Positions 12,134 through 23,695 of a stretch of 64,000 nt of DNA are shown here, in pieces. The stretch's first letter is position 1. Each line of letters opens with the position of its first letter. Below the pieces are notes generated by a model. It searched no databases, was not told the origin of the DNA, and saw nothing but the letters and a program-made list of their open reading frames with translations. The position numbers were made by a program, and so were the translations under genes. The stretch is taken from the NCBI GenBank assembly GCA_009869945.1, contig WIXG01000115.1, forward strand, positions 62,001 through 126,000. The letters are read 5' to 3'. This DNA comes from Mesaphorura yosii (taxonomy: Eukaryota; Arthropoda; Collembola; Poduromorpha; Tullbergiidae).

Positions 12134-13489
12134 ATGGAGATCAGTACACAGCTCCAGGTTCAGAGTTCAGCCACAGCCATGGCGCAGACCTCCGACAGAG
12201 AGCCCTCCAGCGCGGAGACGTCAGCGCGCTCTCGGCTAGACTCCCTCTACGAGTTTTACTTCTCACTCTTCCGTTCCTTTGGCATCTTTCCATTTGAGTT
12301 TAATCGGAAGACGCTCGTGGTCACCCGACTTCGGACTCCGCTCCAAATACTCTACACAAGATTTAACATTTACTTCCTCCTCATATACTTCCTGAGTGAG
12401 GGAGCCCTGCTGTTCTACAACCATGCCACAAAATATCAGTATGACACGATAAAGAATGGGTACCTCCTCCAAGGACTCTGGTTCACAGGCTCAATTGTCG
12501 TGGGTTCCATCATGACGAGTTTTCTAGGGCAGAAGCAGGAAATGGCACAACTTCTGACCACAAGCTGCAAGCTGGAGCAATTTGTATTTAAAGGTGACTG
12601 CATGCATGCAAGTTAATCTGCGCCAGCGAAATGCAGTGAAGATTTAATGACGAATTCTGTATCCTTCGCAGACAACTCAGCACCTCGTCAAGCCCGGACG
12701 TCTTCGTTCCACAGGCAGCTGGCCCTGTACGTCGTGGCCATACTTTCGTCCCCACTTGGATTGATTCCAATCAACATTTTTTTCCCACGCTTCCCAAGCT
12801 TTCTGAACAGCGTGTTCTTACCGGACTCGACTGGCCGCACGTTGCTCGACTCGTTCATAACGGACAGTCCGCGGCTCCTCTGCACGCTAAACATACTTAT
12901 AAGGACTGTGTTCCATCTCCGCGAAGTCTACTTCCCACTCCTTGCATGGGCCTGCTTTGGAAACTGTGACATTCTCCTGAACGCGCTGTTCGCTTCAATT
13001 TCCACTGCAATTGAGCAGGCTCACAAAGAGTGCCTTGCTGACGGCACGTCTCAGGCTGCCCGTTACTCCGCTCTTAACTTGTATTCCGGTCTGCGTGTCC
13101 AACTCATCCGAATCGACTCGCACCTTGGATTGTTAATCTTCTCACAAGAAATGCTGAATCTCATTATGAATGCTTTGGTGGTTTATGCAGCGCTCGTGTT
13201 CGAGAATCCGATACTCGTGGCCTTCTTTGGCTTCAACGTATTTACAGTGACGGCGCGGATGTACATTTTCTATCTGCCAATAGCACGAGTGCTACACAGA
13301 TCCGATAACTTTATCAGAGAGATGAAGGGGCAAGTGAGTACACACAAGGACAAATTAGTCAAGGCCAAGATGCGGACCCTCCGTCCACTCTTCATGCGCC
13401 CGCTTGGTGTGCATCGAATTACGCCGAACTCTATCATGGACTACATCCTGGCCGTGTTGAGCTACATGGTCGTGGCGAGAAAGACGTGA
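12134..13489 (+). CDS. Seven-transmembrane chemoreceptor, gustatory-receptor-like
   Basis: Two exons (12134-12593 and 12672-13489) join in phase 1 to about 425 residues. That is a normal length for insect-type gustatory/odorant receptors, which are ligand-gated ion channels with an intracellular N-terminus. Several long hydrophobic segments are visible, for example IYFLLIYFLSEGALLF, LALYVVAILSSPLGLIPI, LNLIMNALVVYAALVF and ILVAFFGFNVFTVTARMYIF. The C-terminal end, SIMDYILAVLSYMVVARKT, sits where the family's TYxxxxxQF motif is expected but does not match it, so the receptor is divergent. A longer frame reaches back to an ATG at 11975, but that segment looks untranslated and contains the candidate TATA box. 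AATAAA at 13546-13551 follows the stop. Family placement is by architecture only and no ligand can be inferred. Confidence 0.7.
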
Positions 13490-13769
13490 TCTGCATCCTT
13501 GAGCCTTCCTTCCTACAATTGCAATTACTGCTTTTTCTCTTTGAGAATAAATTTAGTCTTCGTCGACTTACGTGGCTCTGATTTCTGAGTTCAAGAAGAA
13601 AGTGCAGACTTTATTGAAAGTACTTGAAACGGATTGCATGCAGAATACACATTTCAACAATTCAATCGTTTCTGTGTGAAACGTTGACGTTAACACCTCC
13701 TCATCGGGGATTCTGAATCTTATTCGCTGAGTTTCATCCCATTTTCTGAGCGTCTCAATAACGCAAATC
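13490..13769. terminator. Convergent 3' region of the receptor and the RNA-binding protein gene
   Basis: This 280-base gap holds a plus-strand AATAAA at 13546-13551, probably the receptor's polyadenylation signal. It also holds the 3' untranslated start of the minus-strand gene. No coding signal is seen. Confidence 0.45.
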
Positions 13770-16700
13770 TCAGAAGAGCATTATGTCCGCCGTGAAGTCG
13801 ATATCTGGATTACTGGAATTCAAAACAACGATTTCGTTAACGTAATGCGCAAGCATGTGATGACATTTTTTATGAGTTAATTCTGTGGACGGAAGTACCT
13901 TTGAGAAGTTTGAGACTGAGTTGGTGCTCCAGGAGCGTTGTTACTGTGACCATATCCCGAATAATAACTGCAAAAGCAAGAGAGCAGATTAGATTTTTAG
14001 CCCTCACGCATATACAACAGCGTCCGCTAAATTCAAAGTTTTCTGTACTTACTCTTGTTGCACTGCGTCGTCCGTACTTGCAGTTGCAGTCGTATTGCCG
14101 TAAGCAGCTGATGCACCTTGTGCTTGATATGATTTCGTCCTGCTAGCTCCTGCAGCAGATGGGAATAGCGGCATGGGGTAGGAAGTCGCCGCCGCCGACG
14201 AGTTCCCCAGTGCCATTTGCTGCAGATTTTTAACAGCTGTGGATACAGGTTGTCTAGGGCGAGGACCACCGTATCTTGCAACAGGCATCATGTTGGGGCT
14301 TTGCATTTGAGGTCCACCCGGCCCAACAGGGAATCTTGGCCTTACTCCTGATGGCACTCCCCTTGGGCCGAAAGTGGCTCTGACGTCAAGCAGGCTTGGA
14401 ATATGGCCTTGAGGAACATTAATACCAGCTGACTTCATTGCTTCAAGAAGTGCGACCTTGCCCACCGTCAATCTATCTCTACCGCCCCGCTCACCTCGAG
14501 ATTTCGGGCGTATTTCACCATGACCAGGACCGAGACTGAACTGACTTTGTGCGGCATACATGTCCGCTCTTGCCTGAGCTGGCGTGCGATACGCAGGAAG
14601 AGCTGGAGGTGGGTAAGGCTCACCTAAAGTCAAGGGAAGGAAAATTGCATCTTAGTAGGCAAATAAATAAGTTCCGTGACCATTGCCTTCCTTAATCCAT
14701 AGAACGTGCGCCCGTTAAGTGTGCCAATCGACGCCTGATTTTCACTAGAAGGGTATTTAGTCGTTGTAATGTTAAGCAGGAAGTAGGAGTCTCAAGCTAT
14801 ATAATTTGATCAAATCATGATTTACAAGTCCGTTATGTCAGTTATGTGTTTCTGCGAGTGAACTTGGGCTATATCTTTATCTTGACATTAAGCTTAAGCA
14901 AGATTAGGCAAAGGACGACATAATAATATTGCATCATTGCTGGGAAAGCAGAAACATAAATTAGAATTGTCGTTGCAAGAAAGAGTAAACAGTCTGAACA
15001 AGATGATGATGATGAAAACATTTGCATTTTACACGATGCATGGACTTCTATATTAATGAAGCTTACCTTTAGCTAGTTTTCTCGGTGGTGGTTGATACGC
15101 AAACCGATCTTCAATTTGTGAATGCTCTGGTCCATTCGGCTGAACGTTGTAGTAGTCATCATACGAGTATGATTCGTCTTGTTCATATCCTACGGCACAA
15201 ACACATAATGGACGTGTTGCATAGCAAGTACCTTTTCCGGAGCCCAGTTTCTTTCTCTCAGGAAATTCCTTGCAGTGAGACAGTTCCAAAGTGATGCAAT
15301 TTGGAGAATCCTGAAAAAGTATGCAATGAACTCAAACATTGATCACGAATTTGCTAGGGACATGATAGGGCACTGACGTTGCGAACGAAAAGAAACGATC
15401 TTGATTAAAATTCTTTACGATACCGATAACGATAGCCGATGTGTTACGTACGTTTGTAATTGTAATCATTCATGCGCGATCCGATTGGTTCCAATACTAA
15501 CATTCTCCAGATTGCATTAGAAGGAAACTGTCTCATTACAAGATAATTTCCTCATTCTCCGCAACCCAGGCCAGTCGAAAAGTCGGTAATTCACGTTTCT
15601 AATGCGATTGTTCAGCACGCACTGAATAAAGACCGAATCTGAATCTGGGGATAAATTCCGTTGGTTAAGGTTATCATGAATATTTTCAATAATAAATTAA
15701 CCGTAGCTTAACCGACAAGATACAATTACCGCAATACCGGAGCAGGGTGCACCGTGATTCTGCAACCGCACACCGCGTATTTCTTTCGATAGTGTTCTAC
15801 AGATTCCAATTTATTTACATACGATCGTCCAAAGACAAGTTTGCTTGGATCTCAGGGATTAAAATCAAGACTTTAACTTTAGACTGAAATTATGACGCCA
15901 CTTAACGACTTTAACAAATATTTTGACTAAAGGTTTCTAAATCTTCAAAATGAATGTATAAAAGCAAAAAGATAAACACAAGTGCTAGCGAAAGCTGACT
16001 CTGTTCTGATCAAGATCGTTGGGTCGTTAGCTGCTAGCTCTTGTAAAATGTAAGTTAACGTGGGAAGTTACGGAGTGGGCTTGGGCCGTTTGGGGGAATG
16101 GGTCACCGACTTCATCGCTTAATCTTCATATGTCAGTGCTGAATACTTGTTCAGCTTCCGTCAGGATCACCCGTATGCGTATTTAGGGACATAAACACGA
16201 TTCAACTCCACGCTATGAATTTTTTAATAGAAACATACCACCACCATACTGCTGCTGATTTCTTCCAAACTGATTTGGTGGCCCGCCAAGACCACCGCCA
16301 CCGCCGTAGTAGTCTTCCTCGTAGTAATCGTTTTGGTACATACTTCGTCTTTGTGGAGGTCTTAAGAAGGGCCTCTGTCCAGTCTCATAATACTCTCTTT
16401 CGCCAAGCGCATAGTTCTGGTCTCGTCCCATGCCCATTCCCATTTGAATTGGCGGTGGATAATACTCTTCTTCGTAATTATCGTAATAACCACCACCACT
16501 GTAGCCCGGTCCTGGTCCACCACCTCTTCCAAACCCAAATCCACCTCTGCCCCCCCCTGCCAGAATTTGTTAAGTCAGCATTAGCAGTCTATTGACAGCC
16601 AGAGGTAATATATTGCATTTGACGTATTTTATACCTCGGAGAGCCTCTACCACCTCTCATTCCTCTCCCAAAACTGCCAATACTGACACCGTCTCCAGGA

Positions 16701-17458
16701 TATCCACCACCACTTGCTTCCAGGATCACTTGATTTGCAACTTGCTTTGGGTTTACTTTGACAGCCTCTACAATTAGTTGCTGACCTCCCATCAAGTACC
16801 CGTTCATCTCGTTGATCGCGGTACGAATGTCCCCAGTCGCTTCAAGAGTCTTGAAGTATAAATATCAACCACGTAAATTAGACAAAGACAATTAGATGTG
16901 AGTTTCGTTTCTCGCATTAAAACTCATTCAACCAATCTTACCACCGATCCATTTCCATTTGGAAACACTTCGGCCTCAAGAATACGGCCATATTTCTTAA
17001 ACAGTCCCCGCAGTTCATTTGCATCGACGGATCTTGGAATATTTTTGACTGATAGCTTCATCATTTGTATGTTCGGACCTTCCTTGTTTTTGGATTCGAC
17101 GACCGATATCTTCTTGCCACTAATCTCTGTCCCGTTCAATGCTTTTATCGCTTCTCTGCCACACTCTTCTTCTTCCATGTGCTGAAAAAGAAGCAGAAAT
17201 TGGAGTCAGACCTCCGACATCAATGTGATATTGTAGTTATAAGTCGACACTTACGACAAAGGCAAAATTATTGCGAAATACTTCGCATTCGATTGTGCGG
17301 CCATACGATTCAAACATGGGTTCTAAGTCACTATTTTTGAAACCGTCAGGAAGTCCACTCAGAAATATCTTGAACGTGGCTACTTTTGACCCTCCAAATC
17401 CTCCGCCGCCACCACCTCCAGCACCACCACCTCTCTTGTTTGCGAAGGGAGGGCCCAT
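13770..17458 (-). CDS. Two-RRM RNA-binding protein with long G/Y/P-rich tail (RBM4/RBM14/lark-like)
   Basis: Eight coding exons, in transcript order: 17458-17255, 17181-16942, 16849-16635, 16546-16239, 15189-15067, 14623-14053, 13967-13899 and 13812-13770, about 590 residues. After a glycine-rich start comes RRM1, with RNP2 IFLSGL (31-36) and RNP1 NNFAFVHM (63-70). RRM2 starts near residue 110 (KLSVKNIPR). Its RNP1 position reads GSVTLEA without the usual aromatic residues, so it may bind RNA weakly or serve protein contacts. The remaining two thirds is low complexity, with RGG-like runs, YY/DY repeats (NDYYEEDYYGGGGG) and a YYSGYG stretch, as in prion-like nuclear RNA-binding proteins. No CCHC zinc knuckle of the lark/RBM4 type is visible, which favours an RBM14-like reading. 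The ATG is preceded by a splice acceptor 6 bases upstream and a noncoding first exon ending at 17557. Confidence 0.8.
14624..15066 (-). other. Intron of the RNA-binding protein gene
   Basis: This 443-base intron is bounded by GTAAGC and a TTTAG acceptor preceded by a pyrimidine tract. No ORF or structured element was noted apart from a short (GAT)n run near 15002. Confidence 0.6.
15190..16238 (-). other. Long intron of the RNA-binding protein gene
   Basis: At about 1,050 bases this is the longest intron of this gene. The donor is GTATGT and the acceptor GCCGTAG. I see no coding exon in it. Alternative exons cannot be excluded. Confidence 0.6.
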
Positions 17459-18045
17459 TGTGGTCTAGGAGTCAGAAAATACATTATTCTGTTACTCACA
17501 AAAGCTGATTTAGCTTATCATTGATTAAACGGCTAAGTTGTATTCTGAGACATTACCTGAACGTTGCGGGTTGCGGTTTTCGGCTACACGACAGGTTTAG
17601 CAAATTATCCACCCACCAATTATACTAAAATGAGGCTAGTAAAAAGACACTTCTAAATTAACTAAAATAACTTCAAAAATAACAAATAAAAATTCTCTCC
17701 ACTTCGGTCAAGCTTCGCTATGAAATGAATTCCGCCGCAAATAGTTTCGCATTTGAACGCAGATTTCCAGATGACGCTTGGTGGTTATTGTGTACATTTG
17801 TTCCGATCTCATCGAGCTCGACACGTCATCTGAAACCCGGTAAATTGAAACACATATATTTCTTGTGGGAAGTTACAGATTGTCAACTTTCAAGCTTTAA
17901 GATATCTTATCAATAACTCTGTCAATCACTTTGCTCGCCCACACCAGTTGAACTCGTCTTTCACTCCCGCAACTTCCGTGCATATTGGAAGTTCTCGACG
18001 ATCGCCATTCTGTCTTGAGACCGTGTAACAGAACGGCAGAATCTG
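17459..18045. promoter_or_regulatory. Shared head-to-head promoter region of the RNA-binding protein and USO1 genes
   Basis: The two divergent start codons are 587 bases apart. On the minus side a noncoding exon ends at 17557 (donor TTCAG/GTAATG) and splices to 17464, just before the RRM-protein ATG. The middle must drive both genes. No TATA box stands out, as is usual for constitutive genes. Confidence 0.5.
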
Positions 18046-21000
18046 ATGGAGTTTCTCAAAACTGTGCTGGGGTCTGGTCAGGGCACCGGTGTTCCTGGAA
18101 AAGGTGCTCAAAATCAGTCTGGCGCTGAAACGGTAAGCTCTCGACTCTGTATGTTATACTCTCGAGCAGATCTGTGACGGATTTTGATGTTCTCATTTCG
18201 TCCAGGTGGAACGACTCGTGGAACGATTGCAGACGTCAACTCTGTTAGAAGATCGCCGAGACGCCTGTCGAGCCCTTAGATCCCTGTCACGTAAATACCG
18301 CGTGGAGGTCGGAGCACAGGGAATGGATTCCGTGCTGCACATCCTGTCCATAGATAGAATGGATTCGGAGATTGTGACGTACTGCGTGGAAATCTTGCTA
18401 AACATTACTTCGCCAACGCTTTTAGACGATGAAGATGAGAGCGTGAAGGATGTTGGCAAGCAGTTCACAGAAATATTTACAAAAAAGAGCGACAACATTA
18501 CCATTCTTCTTTCACTGCTCGACGAATACGACTTCCGCATACGTCTTCCACTAATTAAGCTGTTAACAAATTTACTAACCAACCATCCGAAGGAAATGCA
18601 AGACACACTGCTGATAAGTCCGATGGGCACTTCCAAGTTGATGGATTTGCTAAGTGATACAAGAGAAGTTATCCGGAACGATGTAAGAATGCACACGGAA
18701 TAGCTTTCTCGGAATGCCTAGCTAATGCAAAACACTATGAAGCTTCTTTTGACTTTGATTTACAGGCGATACTTATGCTCAGTGCTCTTACGAAGAACAA
18801 CTCCAACATACAGAAAATAATAGCATTTGAGAATGGGTTTGATAAAATCCTGACAATTATCCACGAAGAGGGCCATTCGGATGGTGGACCCGTGGTCGAA
18901 GACTGTCTGAATTTATTTTTGAGCCTTCTGAGAAATAACACCAGCAATCAGACCATTTTTAGAGAAGGAAATTATGTGAAGAGGATTCTACCATTTTTCC
19001 AAGTACTAAATGATCAATCGCCTTCTGCGCCAGATGCAGACCAGCAAGGGTGGGCAACGCAAAAAGTGTCAAATTTCTACCACATGCTTCAAGTTGTTCG
19101 GACACTCGTATCGCCATTGAATCCTGCTCAAGTAACGCTTAACTGCCAGAGAGTGATGAAGACGTCCGGAGTTTTAGAGTCGTTATGCAATTTATTAATG
19201 GCCAGTGGCATTCCGGTTGAGACCTTAACTGAAGTTATCATCACTGTGGGAGAGTTGATGCGAGGTTCAATCGAAAATCAAGACTACTTCTTTTCCTTGG
19301 TTGCACCGTCCGAACCTCCAAGACCTGCACTTGTCATCTTGCTAATGTCACTAGTAAACGACGCACAATTACTGAGCCTACGCTGTGCGGTTCACTACTG
19401 TGTAAATTGCTATTTGTACAAGAACGAAAAGGGCCAGAGCGACGTAGTGAAGTCCCTCTTGCCAAATTCGACGAGTGCGAAAGGTAGTAAGCCTAAGTCT
19501 CGATAAAAATTGAGATTATTCACTTCTTCCTATGTTCTGTTTATTCCAGCTGGCGTTGTGACGGCTGGTCAGCTAATTTGCAGTGGCCTTTTTAGCAAAG
19601 ACATTTCCACGAACTGGTTTTCTTCAATATCTCTTGGACATGCGTTGCTCAATAATACCTCCCAAAAGGAATTGCTGTTGAAAGTGAAGCTGGCCACGCG
19701 AGCCGAAACACCAGCAGTAACCTTAATTCATCATATTCTGAGCACGCTAAACGCAGTGAGTGCCGCACCTTGAACGAATTCACAAATTATCGTGCTTAAA
19801 TTGTACAATATGAACTTGTCAAGCGTCCATTATTGTTTTCAGAATCCAAAAGTGCAGGTCAAATTATCCTCGCTGCAATTTCTGGCAATTTGGCTGGAGT
19901 CATGTCCAGGCGCCGTTGCACAGTTTTTAAGTAATCAACTCGCCATTCAGTACTTGATTTCACAGGTAACGAAACCGAGTAATAAATGCCGGGTGAGATT
20001 TTTCTGGTTTAATAAAAAGATTTGTCTGACAGGTTACAACAGCGGACATGATCGATAAAGAGGCTTTGGTAAATGGTCTTTGTGCGTTCGTTATGGGACT
20101 TTGTTTTTATTTTAACCCGAATACCGTCGAATCTTTTAACAAGGTAAGGTTATTGCTACCTACTTTAGGTATAAAATTCTTCTAAAATGGAGCGAACTGT
20201 TTTGCAGGAAAACTTGCATCAGCTCATGACAAATCGCATTGGAGTGGAACAAGTAACAAATGGGTTAAGCCAAATAACAAAGTCTGAGTATTACTTGCAT
20301 GCGCTCAAGCATCCACAAGTCAACGCCAGACATTCAACTGATCTTGTGTTTGACCATCATTTCGCTTTGCTCTTCAAGAAATATGAGCCCCTGATTCTAA
20401 TGCAGTTAAATAGCGAAACCACAACAGTTAACAATCCCACCGCACAAGATCAGAACTCCGCCAACGATTTATCTGCAAATGGGTACAAAGTAACGACGAG
20501 GGAATCGCCGAACGCCGTCATCGATCAGTACAAAGCATTTATCAGAAGTCAAGACGAAGCAATCGAAAGTTACAAGAAAGAAATCGGTGCACTGGTGAAA
20601 CTAAACGCGGACTACAAAGTACGAATTTCGAGTTAAAATTAAGAACTTGTTTTTCTGAGTGTCACATTCGTTCTGTAAATTATAGGGAAGACTAGAAGAA
20701 ATGTTCGGAGAAGTATTACAACTTAAGAGTCAGTTGACGCTGGTCCAAGCGCAACGGGAAGCAAATGGTGCTAGCAAACGCCAAATTCTGGAAGACGAGC
20801 ACTTGACCATTGTCGAAGCCAAGGATAAAAGAATTGAAGAATTGGTAAGAATGCCTTGATTCAAAACACCAATTAAGACGAGGAACAACCTTTTATACTA
20901 TATTTTGTCTTGCAGCAACTTCAAGTATTGAAACTGGAAAGCCACTACGGTAGCATGGCACCGGTTAAGAACCCTATACAGGAAGAATTAATTGCAAAGC

Positions 21001-21666
21001 TTGAAGAAGAAAATAAGGAGCTTGTGGAGGAGGTCGAGAGAACAAAAAAGGATCAAGAAGAATTGTTGGAGTTGTTGGCGGAACAAGACAAAAGAATTTC
21101 TGACTACAAGATTCAATTGCGCCAATTTGGAGTTCAGGTAAAGTCCACTTTAACTGACTGGCGTATTAAACCGAGGCTTTCGAGCGTAATTCATTCGAGT
21201 CTCTTTAACGATTCAGATTCCATTGGATGAAGATGAAGAATTCAACAACGCTGGTACAACTGCTGCAACTGGTGCCACAAATCTTGATGGTCCAATAAGT
21301 AGCGATGCCGGAAACGCGCCAGTTCTTGTTACTGATGAGAAAGTCACATACTTGGAGCAATTAAGTCAAAGCCAAAACCACGAGCATCAGCCACACTGTG
21401 AAACAAATCCTTTCGGCCTCTACCAGCATCCAAACCATCAATATGAAAGTGCCCATGGTCATCAAAAGCATCACGAGCCGCCACCATCGCATGAGAATGA
21501 ATACCAATCACACCAGCTTGAGGCGCTGACCGCGGTGAATGTGAATCCGTTCCAATTTCACCAACATTCTCATCTAGAGCAAGATCATGAGCAAGAAAAC
21601 GGACTTTTGATGGCTTCCCACGCGTTTTCGAATGCCGGATATGGCGGCTCGGATTTCCTGCTTTAA
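18046..21666 (+). CDS. USO1: General vesicular transport factor USO1/p115
   Basis: Ten exons: 18046-18132, 18206-18682, 18766-19483, 19550-19755, 19843-19965, 20033-20143, 20208-20618, 20686-20844, 20916-21137 and 21217-21666. They encode about 987 residues; human USO1 is 962. p115 is a dimeric golgin-like tether that docks COPII/COPI vesicles at the Golgi with GM130, Rab1 and SNAREs. The N-terminal head carries armadillo-like repeats, seen in VERLVERLQTSTLLEDRRDA and RLPLIKLLTNLLTNHPKEM. A coiled coil runs from about residue 680 to 838, including EELIAKLEEENKELVEEVER. A short acidic motif, PLDEDEEF, follows at 840-847. The last exon then adds an unusual His/Gln-rich tail with two NPF tripeptides (902-904 and 948-950), not typical of the family. 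The first ATG is used; it matches the short family N-terminus (MEFLKTVLG). Confidence 0.95.
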
Positions 21667-22309
21667 ATTGAGTCAACGACAATGGAAGCATTCGGCTATT
21701 GAACGGTAGGAATCGTGGAGATGGCTTTTACGAATGGTAAAGTTTTTAGTAAGATTATTTATTCTTCTATGATTGTAAAACGCACTTTCATGTAACTAAG
21801 CTCCAGACTGTAATTGTAATTAATAACTGTGATCGGGATCTAGGATTGAAGAAATGTATTTATTCAAGTCGTATAAAGTAGTATTTATATTTACAGAACG
21901 CCATACAATTTAGTCACGATTCCAAATATGCAATTGCAACTTCCAATAATTTTTAATTACCTCTAATAAATGAATTTACTTTTATGCATGAATTTACAAT
22001 GAATTTTACACTTAAGCTCGATTCTACATTTTGATTCAGACTTCAGACAATGCTCAACAAAAGTAAAGTATGCCCGTGCCCCGAAATCGCTTAACTTACA
22101 TAAACAACAATGATTAAATACTTATGATGGCAGTAATTGAACTAACATGAACTATGAAACAAAAGCGTTTGGCCATAAAAATTACATAAACATCATGATA
22201 ACTTTAACTTAATAATAATTATAATACTTGAACATGACCAATGCTGAAGAGAAGAAGGCTAAAATACACAGTTCTGAATCGGCACGAACATCAGAGGAAT
22301 GTGGCGTGG
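21667..22309. terminator. Overlapping convergent 3' ends of USO1 and the claudin-like gene
   Basis: A plus-strand AATAAA lies at 21965-21970 for USO1. Minus-strand AATAAA elements lie at 21859-21864 and 21758-21763 for the claudin-like gene. If these are used, the two mRNAs overlap in antisense by at least about 100 bases. The stretch is AT-rich and has no ORF. Confidence 0.45.
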
Positions 22310-23695
22310 CTACATGGACGACTCTGTAAACCCGCCCGGGCTCCCTCCACCGCCTCCTCGAGTGACGGTCCGTGCCTTCGTGTACGAAGTCTCTGTTTTC
22401 TGCTTTTTTTGCATGATGATTTTGACTGCAACCGGTTGATGCGAGACGAGAATATCTTCGAAATCTGAACTTGTCATTGGCTTAGTGGTGGTGGCTGAAG
22501 CCATGGAAGAAGAAGCCACCGGAGGAGGTGATTCCTTTTCAGGACATGGCGCTGCTGCAATTGCAATCGGTATCTTTGTACCTTCTCCTGCTGCAGGTGC
22601 AGAAGCCGGCTTCAATTTCTTCAACTTGATCCCTCGTGATGGTCGTGGGATTATCTCTTGCGTCTGCTCCGTAATCATGACCACGTCATGTGCACTTTCT
22701 TCGTGCGTGATCGTCTCACCTCTACTGGGTGGCAAACTCGGTGGAGGAGCAGTAGGTCTGAATTTTGGCGATGAAGCTGACGGCGATTCGATTCTCGGAG
22801 ATTCCCTGCCTTTTGCTGCCGGAGGCTGACTTAAAAGTATGGTCTTTGATGTTTCACGCATTTTTGCTGGAGAAATGTAAAGTTCATCGTCCTTGTTATT
22901 GTTGTCGTCTGCAGTGTCAGTGAAAAATTTCCTTCTTGGGGAACGCGGGCTGGATTGCAGTGTTGGGTACTCAGTTATGGCTAATTTTTCTGGAAAAGTA
23001 GGCGAATAGTCCGATTGAGAAGCTGGGCGCTGGTATCTGCTTGCCATTGGCGAATAGTCTCTGGCGGATGATCCCAGAGCAGAATCTCGTGGAGATCCTT
23101 CCGGCGAACTGGGTGACACGCTCAACGGACTCGAGTCATACTGGGGACTTACCCGATCTCTCGGTTCCAGATAGTTGAATCCACCGTACGGAATGTACGG
23201 TCTACGCTTTGGTGAAGTCGTGATTGTGTCCTTGTACTCTTTGTACGTCGTAGTCTCTGTTGTGTCCGTCGTGGTTGTTTTCTTCTTCGATGGTAGAGGA
23301 AGCTGTGTGGACGGAGTGGAAGTTGTGACGGGTTTCGTTGGGATTTTCTTTGACGATGAGAATTGCTTGAATAATTTGGCGCTCATTAGTTGCTCGCTTT
23401 CAGCGATAGGCGATGGCAGTTCTTCCGTCGGAGATGGCAAGGGTGATATCATTTCTTCGAGTTGCTTGGCATTCAGCTGGAGCCCTGCATCAGATTTGAG
23501 AGGCTGATCAGAATCTTTTCTGCGGCCATTTACGAATCGTGTGAGCTGTGACTTGAATGGCACGATGCTCCTGGGATACCATCTTCCGTTTTCGGGTCGC
23601 GTGATGGTGGTCGGCGGTTTACGAGGCGATGATGGGACTGCCGCTGCTTCGGTCTCTTTCTCCGAAGCAATGGTAGTTCCATCACCGGCTGATTG
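22310..23695 (-). CDS. 461-codon in-frame extension downstream of the claudin-like stop codon (readthrough candidate)
   Basis: Immediately after the TGA at 23698-23696, the same frame in the same exon stays open for 461 sense codons to a TAG at 22312-22310. It starts QSAGDGTTIASEKETEAAAV and ends GGGGGSPGGFTESSM. Composition is rich in Ser, Pro, Thr and Lys with many SP and SPRR-like sites, for example VSPQYDSSPLSVSPSSPEGS. No folded domain or membrane span is visible, so it looks like a disordered cytoplasmic tail with phosphorylation-type sites. The stop context is TGA-C, the leakiest context described in animals. With uniform codons, 461 open codons by chance has probability near 1e-10, so the stretch is almost surely translated somehow. 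An exon reached by alternative splicing past the stop is the main alternative. No strong internal acceptor with a pyrimidine tract was seen. Confidence 0.65.
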   Translation of the reverse strand, partial: QSAGDGTTIASEKETEAAAVPSSPRKPPTTITRPENGRWYPRSIVPFKSQLTRFVNGRRKDSDQPLKSDAGLQLNAKQLEEMISPLPSPTEELPSPIAESEQLMSAKLFKQFSSSKKIPTKPVTTSTPSTQLPLPSKKKTTTTDTTETTTYKEYKDTITTSPKRRPYIPYGGFNYLEPRDRVSPQYDSSPLSVSPSSPEGSPRDSALGSSARDYSPMASRYQRPASQSDYSPTFPEKLAITEYPTLQSSPRSPRRKFFTDTADDNNNKDDELYISPAKMRETSKTILLSQPPAAKGRESPRIESPSASSPKFRPTAPPPSLPPSRGETITHEESAHDVVMITEQTQEIIPRPSRGIKLKKLKPASAPAAGEGTKIPIAIAAAPCPEKESPPPVASSSMASATTTKPMTSSDFEDILVSHQPVAVKIIMQKKQKTETSYTKARTVTRGGGGGSPGGFTESSM

